Positions 1 through 7,692 are shown, counted from the first letter of the stretch. The stretch: 8,495 nt of DNA from DASYSA01 sp036003885 (GCA_036003885.1 DASYSA010000700.1:1-8495), one strand, 5' to 3'. Notes: a model not told the origin generated them from the sequence alone. A program made the numbers and translations.

Positions 1-3000
1 CAAAAGCGAATAGCAGACAGATCGCTGAACACAAGCTAACCGAGCGGAGTTCGGGCGCATCCACCGTCGCGGGGCGGAGGAAGCCTTCGTACGGCACTCT
101 ACCCATCACCTTCGAAGCCAACCAGGGACAGACGGAGCCCGGGATCAAGTTTCTATCGCGCACCGGCGGGCGTGGCCTGTACCTGGCTCCTGCTCAGGCA
201 GTGCTTGTCATCCCTCGAGAGCCGGGTCAAGTGAATGACGGCGAAAATGAAATCGCCGGCAGTGAGTCCTCTCCAGGCAGCGACCTGCTGCGGTTGGAGT
301 TCCTGGGCGCCAATTCAGCGGCGTCTATGAGCGGCGCCGGCGAGCTGTCAGCGAGGACCAACTACTTCATTGGCAGCGATCCGACACTGTGGCGCCGGGA
401 CGTGGTCAACTTCGCGAAGGTGAAATGCCAGAGCATCTATCCCGGAATCGATCTCATCTACTATGGCAATCACCGCGAACTTGAGTATGACTTTGTAGTA
501 GCTCCAGGAGCCAATCCGGCGGCCATACGACTGAGGTTTGGCGGCGCTCGCAATATCAGTTTGAATGCCGAGCGCGATCTGGTAGTCAGAGCCGAGGCTG
601 GAGAGATTCGGCAACGAAAGCCGGTCGTCTATCAGGACGTGAATGGCATAAGAACCGAGATCGGAGCTGGCTACTTAGTGGATGCAAGCGGAGAGGTGAG
701 CTTCGAAATCGCGGCGTATGACACAAGCAAGCAGCTGGTGATCGATCCGGTTCTCGCGTACTCAACGTACCTCGGCAAGAGCGACGAGGCCGCCAATGAC
801 GTCGCTGTGGATTCCACGGGTTCGACGTACATCGTAGGACGCACTAACACTCAACCGGTCGGATTTGCTGGAGGACCCCCACGGATCGTTCGCAGTGGCA
901 GCGGAGATGTCTTCGTCACCAGGTTGAATCCAACAGGCACGGACGTCGTTTACACAACCTATCTGGGGGGACGCAATGGCGACACAGGCACAAGCATCGC
1001 TGCGGATTCCGAGGGCAACGCTTACCTTGCCGGAATGGCCGGTTCCGGGTTTCCGGTTACTCCGAACGCGTTCAAGAAGGTCGCCGACTATCGGGATGGG
1101 TTTGTATCGAAGTTGAATTCCACGGGCGGGCTCGTTTATTCAACATACCTGGATGGCGTGGGCGTTGGCGACGGCAAAGCAATAGCCGTGGACTCGCAAG
1201 GCTTTGCGTACGTGACTGGCTCGACAACTCAAGGAGGCTGCCGTACCGTCGCCGGACAAGGCAATTGCTCGGTAACGAAGCTCAACCGGGACGGAAGTGC
1301 CCTTGTATACTCCAGGTGTATCGGACCCGCCGGGAGTGTAGCCATCGCGGTCGATTCTGTGGGCAGCGCATTTGTGGCAGGACAGACCAACTCCCCTGAC
1401 TTCCCCACGACGGCCGGCGCTTTCCAGAGACAGTTCCTGGGAGGCGAGGGTTGCGTCGAGTACCGCTGCACTGATGTCGTAGTATCTAAGCTCGATCCTG
1501 CCGGTTCGCAGCTGATCTACTCAACCTATCTGGGCGGCACAGGAGGCGACCATGCCGCAGGCATTGCCGTAGATCCCTCCGGCAAGGCGATCGTGACTGG
1601 ATATACAAGTTCCACGGATTTTCCCACGACAGCCGGGGCGGTGCAGGTCAAAAAGGCAAATCGATATCCGTACAGCTATGATGTGTTCGTGACCAGGCTG
1701 AATGCAGAGGGTGATGGACTGATCTATTCGACCTACCTGGGAGGTAACGGAGGTGAGATGGCCGGGGGCGTCGCCGTGGATTCCTTCGGCAATGCCTATG
1801 TTACGGGCATAACAGGCTCCACTGACATCCCAGTCATAAACGCGTTCCAGCCCATGAATGCGGGCGGGCCTTCCTTTAAGACAATGGATGGCGGCCAGGT
1901 ATGGCGTGTGATGACGAAGGGCTTGGCCAGTTCCCAGGTCTTCGGCCTGGCGATTGATCCTGTCAACACCTCCACAGTGTATGCAAGCACCGACGCGGGT
2001 GTCTACAAGAGCACAGATGGCGGCGGCAATTGGGCAGCCATCAACGAGGGACTGCCTGAGCGCTTCGGCTGGCGGCTGGCAATCGACGCGCAATCTCCGA
2101 CTACCGTTTACGCAGCGGCAGCAGGAATCTACAAGAGCGTCGATAGAGGGGGCACGTGGCAAGCTACAGGCCTGAAGGACGGCGCCAATTCCGTTGTCAT
2201 CGATCCCTCCAGGCCAGAGACTCTTTATGCGCCCGGAAGCAACGCCCTAGGCGGAGGAGTATACAAGAGCACGGATAGCGGCGACAGTTGGACCTTCGAT
2301 CTGATCTACCCTCAGAATTCCCGGTTCTTTGTCGCTGCCATCGATCCTCGATCATCATCGATTGTCTACGCCGGCGAGTTTGACCGAGGGGTTTTCAAGA
2401 GCACGGACGGAGGAACAACCTGGACGGCGCCTGCGCAAAGCTTCCACGGCATATCAGCGCTCGTGATTGATCCGCGGGACTCGTCAGTGCTGTATGTCGG
2501 GACCTCTTATGGCGTCTTCAAGAGCACCGACGGCGCTCGGAGTTGGGTATTCGCGGGCAGCGGTTTGCGTGACCCTCAAGTTCGTTCGCTGGTGATTGAC
2601 CCCACGACTCCCTCGATCCTGTATGCCGCCACCGGAGCGGGAGTCTTCAAGACTGAAGATGGCGGGGCGCGCTGGTTCAAGACCAACGCGGGCCTGCCGG
2701 AGTCCTACGTCTCCGCGCTGGCAGTCGATCCAAAGAACCCTTCCGCCCTCTACGCGGGCACGAGTGTGACACTAGATGTTTTCATTGCAAAGTTGAACAC
2801 CGCCGGCGCCGCGCTCGAGTACTTGACCCTGTTGGGCGGGGGAGGCGACGAAGGAGACTATGGCCTCGGCATCGCCGTTGACACAGCCGGCAATGCCTAC
2901 GTTGCCGGATCCACTCGCTCAAAGAACTTTCCTTTGGAAATCGCTTTGCAACCCGATTTCGCCGGAGGCGACTTCGGCTCTTTCGTCGCCAAGATTGATT

Positions 3001-3260
3001 CTTCGCGGGGGAATACGCCCTCGATTCTCAGCGCGTCAGTCAACCGCAAGAAGCTTCTCGTCTCGGGCAAGGACTTCGATCTCGGCGCAGTGATATTGGT
3101 GGACGGCAAGCCGCAGAAATCCAGCAACGATGAATTGCACCCAGGTACTGTGTTGATAGCCCCGAAGGCAGCCAGGGGCATTCAGTCCGGCCAGACTGTG
3201 GAGATACGTGTTAGAAACTCCAACGGAATGCTATCGGCACAATTCAACTTCACCAGGTAA
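1..3260 (+). CDS. SBBP-repeat / Asp-box beta-propeller protein with DUF7948 domain (5' end outside window)
   Basis: The frame is open from base 3 to the TAA at 3258-3260, giving about 1085 visible codons. The GTG at 201 is not the start: upstream in the same frame is LPITFEANQGQTEPGIKF (from about 105), the hallmark opening of the DUF7948 domain that precedes SBBP propellers. The signal peptide and true start should lie just left of the window. Domain order is DUF7948 (to about 750), then six SBBP blades of the type YSTYLGG...GIAVDSxGNAYVTG...DVFVTKLN (756-1871), seven Asp-box repeats (1872-2771), the end of the sixth SBBP blade and a seventh (2772-3005), and an IPT/TIG-like beta-sandwich tail (about 3010-3257). 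Proteins of this family are usually large, secreted or surface-exposed, and of unknown ligand; no catalytic motif is visible. Five Cys codons cluster in blades 3-4 (1239, 1266, 1317, 1452, 1467), which would suit disulfides in an exported protein. The family assignment is firm; the biological role is unknown. Confidence 0.93.
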   Translation, partial: KANSRQIAEHKLTERSSGASTVAGRRKPSYGTLPITFEANQGQTEPGIKFLSRTGGRGLYLAPAQAVLVIPREPGQVNDGENEIAGSESSPGSDLLRLEFLGANSAASMSGAGELSARTNYFIGSDPTLWRRDVVNFAKVKCQSIYPGIDLIYYGNHRELEYDFVVAPGANPAAIRLRFGGARNISLNAERDLVVRAEAGEIRQRKPVVYQDVNGIRTEIGAGYLVDASGEVSFEIAAYDTSKQLVIDPVLAYSTYLGKSDEAANDVAVDSTGSTYIVGRTNTQPVGFAGGPPRIVRSGSGDVFVTRLNPTGTDVVYTTYLGGRNGDTGTSIAADSEGNAYLAGMAGSGFPVTPNAFKKVADYRDGFVSKLNSTGGLVYSTYLDGVGVGDGKAIAVDSQGFAYVTGSTTQGGCRTVAGQGNCSVTKLNRDGSALVYSRCIGPAGSVAIAVDSVGSAFVAGQTNSPDFPTTAGAFQRQFLGGEGCVEYRCTDVVVSKLDPAGSQLIYSTYLGGTGGDHAAGIAVDPSGKAIVTGYTSSTDFPTTAGAVQVKKANRYPYSYDVFVTRLNAEGDGLIYSTYLGGNGGEMAGGVAVDSFGNAYVTGITGSTDIPVINAFQPMNAGGPSFKTMDGGQVWRVMTKGLASSQVFGLAIDPVNTSTVYASTDAGVYKSTDGGGNWAAINEGLPERFGWRLAIDAQSPTTVYAAAAGIYKSVDRGGTWQATGLKDGANSVVIDPSRPETLYAPGSNALGGGVYKSTDSGDSWTFDLIYPQNSRFFVAAIDPRSSSIVYAGEFDRGVFKSTDGGTTWTAPAQSFHGISALVIDPRDSSVLYVGTSYGVFKSTDGARSWVFAGSGLRDPQVRSLVIDPTTPSILYAATGAGVFKTEDGGARWFKTNAGLPESYVSALAVDPKNPSALYAGTSVTLDVFIAKLNTAGAALEYLTLLGGGGDEGDYGLGIAVDTAGNAYVAGSTRSKNFPLEIALQPDFAGGDFGSFVAKIDSSRGNTPSILSASVNRKKLLVSGKDFDLGAVILVDGKPQKSSNDELHPGTVLIAPKAARGIQSGQTVEIRVRNSNGMLSAQFNFTR
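756..3005 (+). repeat. Array of seven SBBP beta-propeller blades, interrupted in blade 6
   Basis: These are protein-level repeats of roughly 55-70 codons. Successive blades open at YSTYLGK, YTTYLGG, YSTYLDG, YSRCIGP, YSTYLGG, YSTYLGG and YLTLLGG. Each contains an AVDSxGNAYVTG-like strand and ends in DxFVxKLNxxG. Blade 3 is shortened and blade 4 lacks the usual YLGG motif; both carry Cys residues that are absent from the other blades. Seven units fit one seven-bladed propeller. Blade 6 starts normally up to AFQPMNAGGP (ends 1871) and finishes at DVFIAKLN (from 2775), after the nested Asp-box block. Confidence 0.85.
1872..2771 (+). repeat. Seven tandem Asp-box (BNR/sortilin-like) repeats nested inside an SBBP blade
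   Basis: Asp-box motifs of the form (V/I)(Y/F)KSTDGGxxW start at 1872, 2001, 2127, 2259, 2391, 2514 and 2643. The spacing is 123-132 bp, about 43 codons. Between them each unit has an AIDPxxPxxxYAGTxxG strand. The period and count match one complete seven-bladed propeller of the sialidase/Vps10/Ycf48-like fold. The block is about 300 codons long and in frame with the flanking SBBP repeats. What it binds cannot be read from the sequence. Confidence 0.85.
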
Positions 3261-3318
3261 TTCCACGCGCGACCATGTCCGTTAGCAGGAGAGGTCATCG
3301 TCGTGAGGTCGGTTTGAG

Positions 3319-3347
3319 CTGACGCTAGTCGTGAGAGAGACAATAAT
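3319..3347 (+). promoter_or_regulatory. Candidate sigma70-type promoter for the DUF3857 gene
   Basis: CTGACG at 3319-3324 (4 of 6 to TTGACA) lies 17 bp before AATAAT at 3342-3347 (5 of 6 to TATAAT). Transcription would begin near 3354, leaving a leader of about 40 nt before the ATG at 3393. It sits in the 132-bp gap after the propeller gene, so the DUF3857 gene may be transcribed separately as well as by read-through. This rests on consensus matching only. Confidence 0.4.
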
Positions 3348-3392
3348 TCAAGGGAGAACGAAGGTTGATCGTACTCAGCAGTCCGAAGTAAA

Positions 3393-5426
3393 ATGCATTC
3401 CGCTCTGGACTGCCGGCGAACTAATCGCAAACATAGGGTCAAATCATTGCTCTTATTCCGCAGTTGTGTGGTGTTGCTGACTCTGTTCGCCCTCCTGCAT
3501 TGGGCTGAGCGGGCCGGCGCGGCGAATTGGAGGCCCGTAACGGCGGAGGACCTCAAGTTGACCGCCGCTGCGATCGGCGATCCCGAGGCGGATGCCGCTA
3601 TCCTTTTTCGAGAAGGCGAGCTCAACGACAACACCTCAGAAGGCACGAACCTCAAGATCTACATCCGAATCAAGATCTTCAATGAGCGAGGCCGCCGGTT
3701 CGTCGACGTGCAGCTCCCCTATCGCACAGAGCTCGGCCGCATAACCGATGTCCACGCGCGAACAATCCGTCCCGATGGCTCGCCTGTTGAGGTGGAGGGG
3801 CGCGACATATTCGACAGACTCCTGATGAAGACGAGTCACGGAGTCTGGCGAGCGAAAGTTTTCTCCATGCCTGCGGTCGAGGCCGGCTCAATCATCGAGT
3901 ATCGATATCGACAAACCTACCCTCAGGGCTTCAAGTATTTCGCTCTGGATCTACAGTCCGAGCTCTTTACCAGGGAACTCAGCTATCGGATACAGCCCCA
4001 GGCGGCATCCAGGCTCGACGTCAGGTGGGCCGCCTTCAACACCGGAGATGACAAGCGCTTCGTGCCGGTATGGGACGGCACCTACAACATCAAGGCTGAG
4101 AACATTCCGCCATTCCGGCGAGAGCCGCTTATGCCTCCCGAATTAACGATCAAGATGTGGGGCTGGCTCTACTACTCGGACGAAACCGAGACCAAACCCG
4201 ACAAGTACTGGCGAACCTACGCGGAACGCATGCACGACCGCGCCGGCGACGAGACCAAACCGACTCAGGCAATACGCCGGGTGGTTGAGTCGATAACCTC
4301 GCCGTCCAACAGCCCGCAGGACAAGATCACTCGCATATATAACTATGTCCAGACCGAAATACGAAACGCCGGCTTTCGCGACGAACGAGAGCCTGACGAC
4401 TCGACTGCTCCCAGCGCCGCCCCCGAGAGGAACCGTTCGGCTGATGAGACGATCCGCCGCCGCTATGGCACACCGCGCGAGATCAATCGGTTGTTCATAG
4501 CGATGCTCCGGAGCGCAAAGTTCGACGCGCGAGTTGCCGAGCTCACGACTCGAGATGAGAACTTCTTTCGCCGCTCGTTTCCCGATTCGTTTCAGCTCAA
4601 CAGCGAAGTGACCGCCGTGGTTGCGCACGACGGCTCGATTCAGTTCTACGACCCGGGAACTCCCTTCTGTCCGGCAGATGTATTGTCGTGGGAGAAGCAG
4701 GCAGTGCAGGCCCTGGTGTACGGGAAACGCGACTGGCGCTTCGTTGAAACACCCGTGGCCGAGGCCGTTCATAATTGTGAGGATCGGAAACTGCTACTGA
4801 CGCCACAAGCGGATGGCCAGGTAGGGGTACAGGTAGAGTTGAAAAGAACCGGCCAGCGCGCCATCGAGCTCCGCAATGAACTGATCGACCTGCCCTCGGA
4901 TGAGCAGCGCAGGCGAATAATCAGCGAAGTGCGCGAGGTCGTTCCGGCCGCGGCGGTCGACGAAGCGTCGGTGACCGTGTCGAATATGGCTAACGCAAAC
5001 CTGCCGCTTGCGGCTTCATTGAAGTACACCGTGCCCCAGCTTGCGGTGCGTACCGAGAGGAGATTGTTGGTGAGGCCGGCAAGTCTTTCCCATCCCGACC
5101 AGGGCCTGCTCCCGGCTCTGCGCCGCTGGAATGGGGTCTACTTCAACTATCCCTGGAGCGAAGTCGAGCGAGTTGCGATAAAGACGCCTGATGGCTTCAC
5201 GCTCGAACAATTGCCGGATCCGGTGTCTGAAGACATCGGCGCCGCCAGCTACCAGGCCGCGTTTACTCGAGATGGCGGCCAGGTGTTATATGAGCGCCGC
5301 CTGGTGGTCAACGGCATTAGCTTTAGCGTCGAGCAGTACCAAACCATCAAAGCCTTCTTTGACCGAGTTCATCAGGCCGATAATGCCGGGGTGGTCTTCA
5401 AACAGTCGGATGTCTCGTCCCATTGA
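3393..5426 (+). CDS. Exported DUF3857 protein with degenerate transglutaminase-like domain
   Basis: This is a 677-residue protein. ATG 3393 is the first possible start after an in-frame TGA at 3366, although no strong Shine-Dalgarno precedes it. The N-terminus is a signal peptide: basic stretch RKHRVK, hydrophobic core about residues 18-38, and likely cleavage near AGAA (about 43-44). Residues about 60-240 match the DUF3857 beta domain, including the typical IRPDGSPVEV and PAVEAGSIIEYRYR segments. Residues about 290-425 are transglutaminase-like. The segment that normally reads G-x-C-x-D is GTPREIN (Pro361 at the Cys position), and the usual FNH is LNS (Ser404 at the His position). The Asp in FYDPGTP (Asp420) is retained. 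Residues about 455-665 form a C-terminal beta region like the DUF3858-type domain, ending in the typical YQTIKAFFDRVHQAD. The protein is predicted to be periplasmic or surface-located and probably non-catalytic. The specific function of the family is unknown. Confidence 0.9.
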   Translation: MHSALDCRRTNRKHRVKSLLLFRSCVVLLTLFALLHWAERAGAANWRPVTAEDLKLTAAAIGDPEADAAILFREGELNDNTSEGTNLKIYIRIKIFNERGRRFVDVQLPYRTELGRITDVHARTIRPDGSPVEVEGRDIFDRLLMKTSHGVWRAKVFSMPAVEAGSIIEYRYRQTYPQGFKYFALDLQSELFTRELSYRIQPQAASRLDVRWAAFNTGDDKRFVPVWDGTYNIKAENIPPFRREPLMPPELTIKMWGWLYYSDETETKPDKYWRTYAERMHDRAGDETKPTQAIRRVVESITSPSNSPQDKITRIYNYVQTEIRNAGFRDEREPDDSTAPSAAPERNRSADETIRRRYGTPREINRLFIAMLRSAKFDARVAELTTRDENFFRRSFPDSFQLNSEVTAVVAHDGSIQFYDPGTPFCPADVLSWEKQAVQALVYGKRDWRFVETPVAEAVHNCEDRKLLLTPQADGQVGVQVELKRTGQRAIELRNELIDLPSDEQRRRIISEVREVVPAAAVDEASVTVSNMANANLPLAASLKYTVPQLAVRTERRLLVRPASLSHPDQGLLPALRRWNGVYFNYPWSEVERVAIKTPDGFTLEQLPDPVSEDIGAASYQAAFTRDGGQVLYERRLVVNGISFSVEQYQTIKAFFDRVHQADNAGVVFKQSDVSSH

Positions 5427-5906
5427 TATTTTAGCTGGAAGGGGCGCGCCGTTAGCGCGGGTATAAGATTGGAAGGACTCCCCATCCGGTTCGGGTCTGC
5501 GAAGTGGCTGCAGTTGCCCGCAACGGCGCCGGGGTTTGCCATCGCATCTCGGCGAAGGCGCAGTGAACCTGAAAACAGAGTTTCATCAAGTCCTCGGAGG
5601 GTTGCCCGCAGTCTATTTCACAATCGCTCACGCAAACTGCCAATGGCGCTCGATCAGAATAGTTGCCTCTATCTTCTCTAGTCATTTTTACTTCGGTTCC
5701 TCTCAATAACATAGACGCCAAACCGAGAGCCAGCTTTGCAGTTCTCTAAGAAAAAGTTGCGATGCCGCTCCACCAGCACCGGCGGTGCGCGTTTGAGGCC
5801 CAAAAGCACAGTGCTGGCGGTTGCTCCGGTCAGGTTGACTGGTTCTCTTCAGCAAGCCGTCGGGCTCTTCAAACCCCGCTTCCCTTCGTTGAGATTTTCG
5901 GAGAGG
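5427..5906. other. 480-bp stretch without a convincing gene; short GC hairpin
   Basis: A perfect 5-bp stem (CGCGC 5445-5449, loop CGTTA, GCGCG 5455-5459) lies 18 bp after the DUF3857 stop. No T-run follows, so it is at most a weak terminator. Short frames here on both strands start at rare codons, have no clear ribosome site and encode Arg/Ser-rich sequence without recognisable motifs. The last part (5715-5906) is open in frame with the downstream hydrolase and could belong to it if translation starts at TTG 5736. I see no confident promoter for the hydrolase. Confidence 0.5.
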
Positions 5907-6998
5907 ATGTTGGAGGTGATCGAATTCTTGATCCACGAGTGGGAACGCAGGCTGGTGGGTAGGGACACCAACCGGCTGGTCAGACCTTTTGAATGGGGAA
6001 TAGAGTGCGTCAGGGATTTCGAGATGTCCGCAGATGGAGGCGGCGATCTTCCAAATGGCGATCGTGAAAGCGCCCTGAGCTTCATTGTGGACTTCAATCG
6101 GCGCGCGATTGCGGGGAGTGACCGCTTCTTTGGGTTGCCCGCCGCGGGCGCATTCTCGTTCGATGGTCACTGGCTGACGTTTGCGAGCCCGTTGCCAACC
6201 GCATTTGAAGAGAACAACACCTGCTTCGGCCGATTTTTTCCGGCGCCGGCGCGCGCAGGGCGGAACTCTGGGTCGGGAGAAGTTGCGCGGGCTGAAGGTC
6301 GCGCTGTGGTTGTGTTACCGCAATGGAATGCCGACAGCGAAGGGCACGTGGCTCTCTGCAGATTGCTCAATCGCGCGGGAATTGCTGCGCTCAGGTTGAC
6401 TCTGCCCTATCACGATCGGCGAAAGCCGCAGGGCCTCGAGCGGGCCGACTACTTGATAAGCGCGAATTTGGGGCGCACGCTTCAGTCGTGTCGCCAGGCA
6501 GTCTTGGAGGTGCGCGCCGCTGTTACGTGGCTGCTCGACCGAGGCTACGATCGCATCGGCATTCTTGGCACAAGCATAGGATCGTGCATCGCGTTCCTGA
6601 CCTTCACCCACGATGAGCGATTGCGGGTGGGGGTCTACAATCACGTGTCGAGTTATTTCGGCGACGTGGTGTGGGAAGGCATAAGCACGGCACATGTGCG
6701 GCGCGGACTTGAGACGGTCATCAGTCGCGACGAGGTGAGGCAGGCGTGGCTGGCCATCAGCCCGAACTCCTACATCGGACGGCTGGCCCGAAACCCCAGA
6801 AGGGGCCTCTTCATCACCGCGCGTTACGATCTGACTTTTCCTCCGGAGCTGTCACGACTGCTCTTCAATGAATGCGAGAGCCACGGCATCAATTATGATC
6901 GGAGCCTTGTACCCTGGGGGCATTACACAATGGGCGTGTCTCCTTTCAAGTACTACGCCGCCTATTTAATGGTGAACTACTTCCGAAAGCATCTGTGA
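5907..6998 (+). CDS. Alpha/beta hydrolase, ABHD18-like (DUF2048/Abhydrolase_18 type)
   Basis: From ATG 5907 this is 363 residues. The nucleophile elbow is GTSIGS with Ser223. The acid is Asp308 in FITARYD, after the late core strand, and the base is His339 in VPWGHYTMG, so the Ser-Asp-His triad is complete. The N-terminal EWERRL...RDTNRLVRPFEWG segment, PYHDRRKP after an early core strand, and the long helix before the elbow resemble ABHD18-like proteins. There is no signal peptide, so it is probably a cytosolic esterase, lipase or peptidase-type hydrolase of unknown substrate. The start is uncertain. The frame is open from 5715 with a TTG at 5736 (420 residues), but those 57 extra residues look unlike a folded domain. 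ATG 5907 has GGAG only 3 nt upstream, and TTG 5889, TTG 5910 and GTG 5916 are also possible. The stop is 6 bp from the convergent gene's stop. Confidence 0.85.
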   Translation: MLEVIEFLIHEWERRLVGRDTNRLVRPFEWGIECVRDFEMSADGGGDLPNGDRESALSFIVDFNRRAIAGSDRFFGLPAAGAFSFDGHWLTFASPLPTAFEENNTCFGRFFPAPARAGRNSGSGEVARAEGRAVVVLPQWNADSEGHVALCRLLNRAGIAALRLTLPYHDRRKPQGLERADYLISANLGRTLQSCRQAVLEVRAAVTWLLDRGYDRIGILGTSIGSCIAFLTFTHDERLRVGVYNHVSSYFGDVVWEGISTAHVRRGLETVISRDEVRQAWLAISPNSYIGRLARNPRRGLFITARYDLTFPPELSRLLFNECESHGINYDRSLVPWGHYTMGVSPFKYYAAYLMVNYFRKHL

Positions 6999-7004
6999 GC
7001 GGGG

Positions 7005-7511
7005 TTAGTAAATCGCCCTGCTCGATAGAAGGCGGGTGATTTCGGGATCATTTGCCTTGGTCAGGATGGCGCGCGTCGTGGTTTCGACCTTGCCTTCCTC
7101 GTGGTGCCTGAGATCGTAGGGCAAGTCGATGCGCTGAAGGCGCTGCCCGAATCTGACCACGTGTACCAGTTCGTGGGTGAGCACGTAGGTGAGCAGGGCA
7201 TTCAGGTCCTCGGCTGTAGGGCCGGCGGCATCGAGTATGCGATGATCCTGAAGGCAGATTCGATACAAATCGCCTTCCTCCAGGACCATCTCGCCCGCCT
7301 GACGTCTGAAGCCGTAGCACAGCGTGTGAGCGAGCGCCTGGTCGATCACCTCGGACGAGTCGAGCGAGCGAAGGGTCTTCACCTCATAGCGCATGCGGTT
7401 CCACTCACGCGGGGCGACTCTATAGTAGTCGGATACAAGCGTAGCAGCATGCCGGCTCGACCTGCGCACCATCCTCATCTGTATTCGACTGAAGCAGGGT
7501 AGAGCCTTCAC
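7005..7511 (-). CDS. Small HExxH putative zinc metallopeptidase-like protein, unknown family
   Basis: From GTG 7511 this is 168 residues. The GTG is preferred because AGGAGA (complement of 7521-7526) lies 9 nt upstream. The frame also allows a TTG at 7550, which has a poorer ribosome site. The core motif is TYVLTHELVHVVRFG with HELVH at residues 113-117, the zinc-binding and catalytic HExxH signature. RHHEEGKVE (about 135-143) follows about 20 residues later and could supply a third ligand. Further upstream are DYYRVAPREWNRMRYEVKTL and YRICLQDHRIL, which look like conserved blocks. There is no signal peptide or membrane segment, so it is likely cytosolic. It is much smaller than most metallopeptidases and could be a minimal peptidase or a zinc protein without proteolytic activity. 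It is convergent with the hydrolase, divergent from the FmdB gene, and has its own promoter candidate. HExxH is seen directly; activity is inferred. Confidence 0.82.
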   Translation of the reverse strand: MKALPCFSRIQMRMVRRSSRHAATLVSDYYRVAPREWNRMRYEVKTLRSLDSSEVIDQALAHTLCYGFRRQAGEMVLEEGDLYRICLQDHRILDAAGPTAEDLNALLTYVLTHELVHVVRFGQRLQRIDLPYDLRHHEEGKVETTTRAILTKANDPEITRLLSSRAIY

Positions 7512-7520
7512 CGATCCAAT

Positions 7521-7526
7521 TCTCCT
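7521..7526 (-). promoter_or_regulatory. Shine-Dalgarno deciding the GTG start of the HExxH gene
   Basis: On the minus strand this reads AGGAGA, 9 nt before the GTG at 7511-7509. It is the best ribosome site in the region and argues against the longer TTG-initiated form from 7550. Confidence 0.6.
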
Positions 7527-7587
7527 GTCGAGATCATACGCCCGGCCCAATTTCCGTCCAGGCCGATATTGCCTCGCGCTTCTAGAA

Positions 7588-7617
7588 AATCTAAGTCTTC
7601 GTCGGGCTTCGAGTCAA
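7588..7617 (-). promoter_or_regulatory. Candidate sigma70-type promoter for the HExxH gene
   Basis: On the minus strand TTGACT (complement of 7612-7617, 5 of 6 to consensus) is followed after 18 bp by TAGATT (complement of 7588-7593, 4 of 6). Transcription would start near 7580, giving a leader of about 70 nt to GTG 7511. Predicted from consensus only. Confidence 0.45.
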
Positions 7618-7692
7618 GATTGCGGTGGATTTCGAGTGAGGTGGGTATGAAGGTTTCTCGGAATCACCCGCGCGAAAACGTGACGCGCACTC

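Noticed and set aside
1521..2162. Long minus-strand open frame of about 213 codons
   Set aside because: It lies wholly opposite the propeller repeats; its sequence is a shadow of repeated plus-strand codons and shows no domain or ribosome site.
1872..2675. Regularly spaced similar DNA segments resembling an array
   Set aside because: The periodicity of 123-132 bp is in frame and encodes Asp-box protein repeats; it is not a CRISPR array.
4143..4772. Minus-strand open frame of about 209 codons
   Set aside because: It is antisense to the well-supported DUF3857/transglutaminase gene and has no recognisable motif.
5452..5721. Short frames on both strands in the gap after the DUF3857 gene
   Set aside because: They have rare or unsupported starts, low-complexity composition and mutual overlap, with no motif; not called as genes.
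5703..6170. Minus-strand frame of about 155 codons overlapping the hydrolase start
   Set aside because: It is antisense to the conserved N-terminus of the hydrolase and has no family signature.
7101..7502. Plus-strand frame of about 133 codons opposite the HExxH gene
   Set aside because: The minus strand carries HExxH, a good Shine-Dalgarno and a promoter candidate; the plus frame has none of these.
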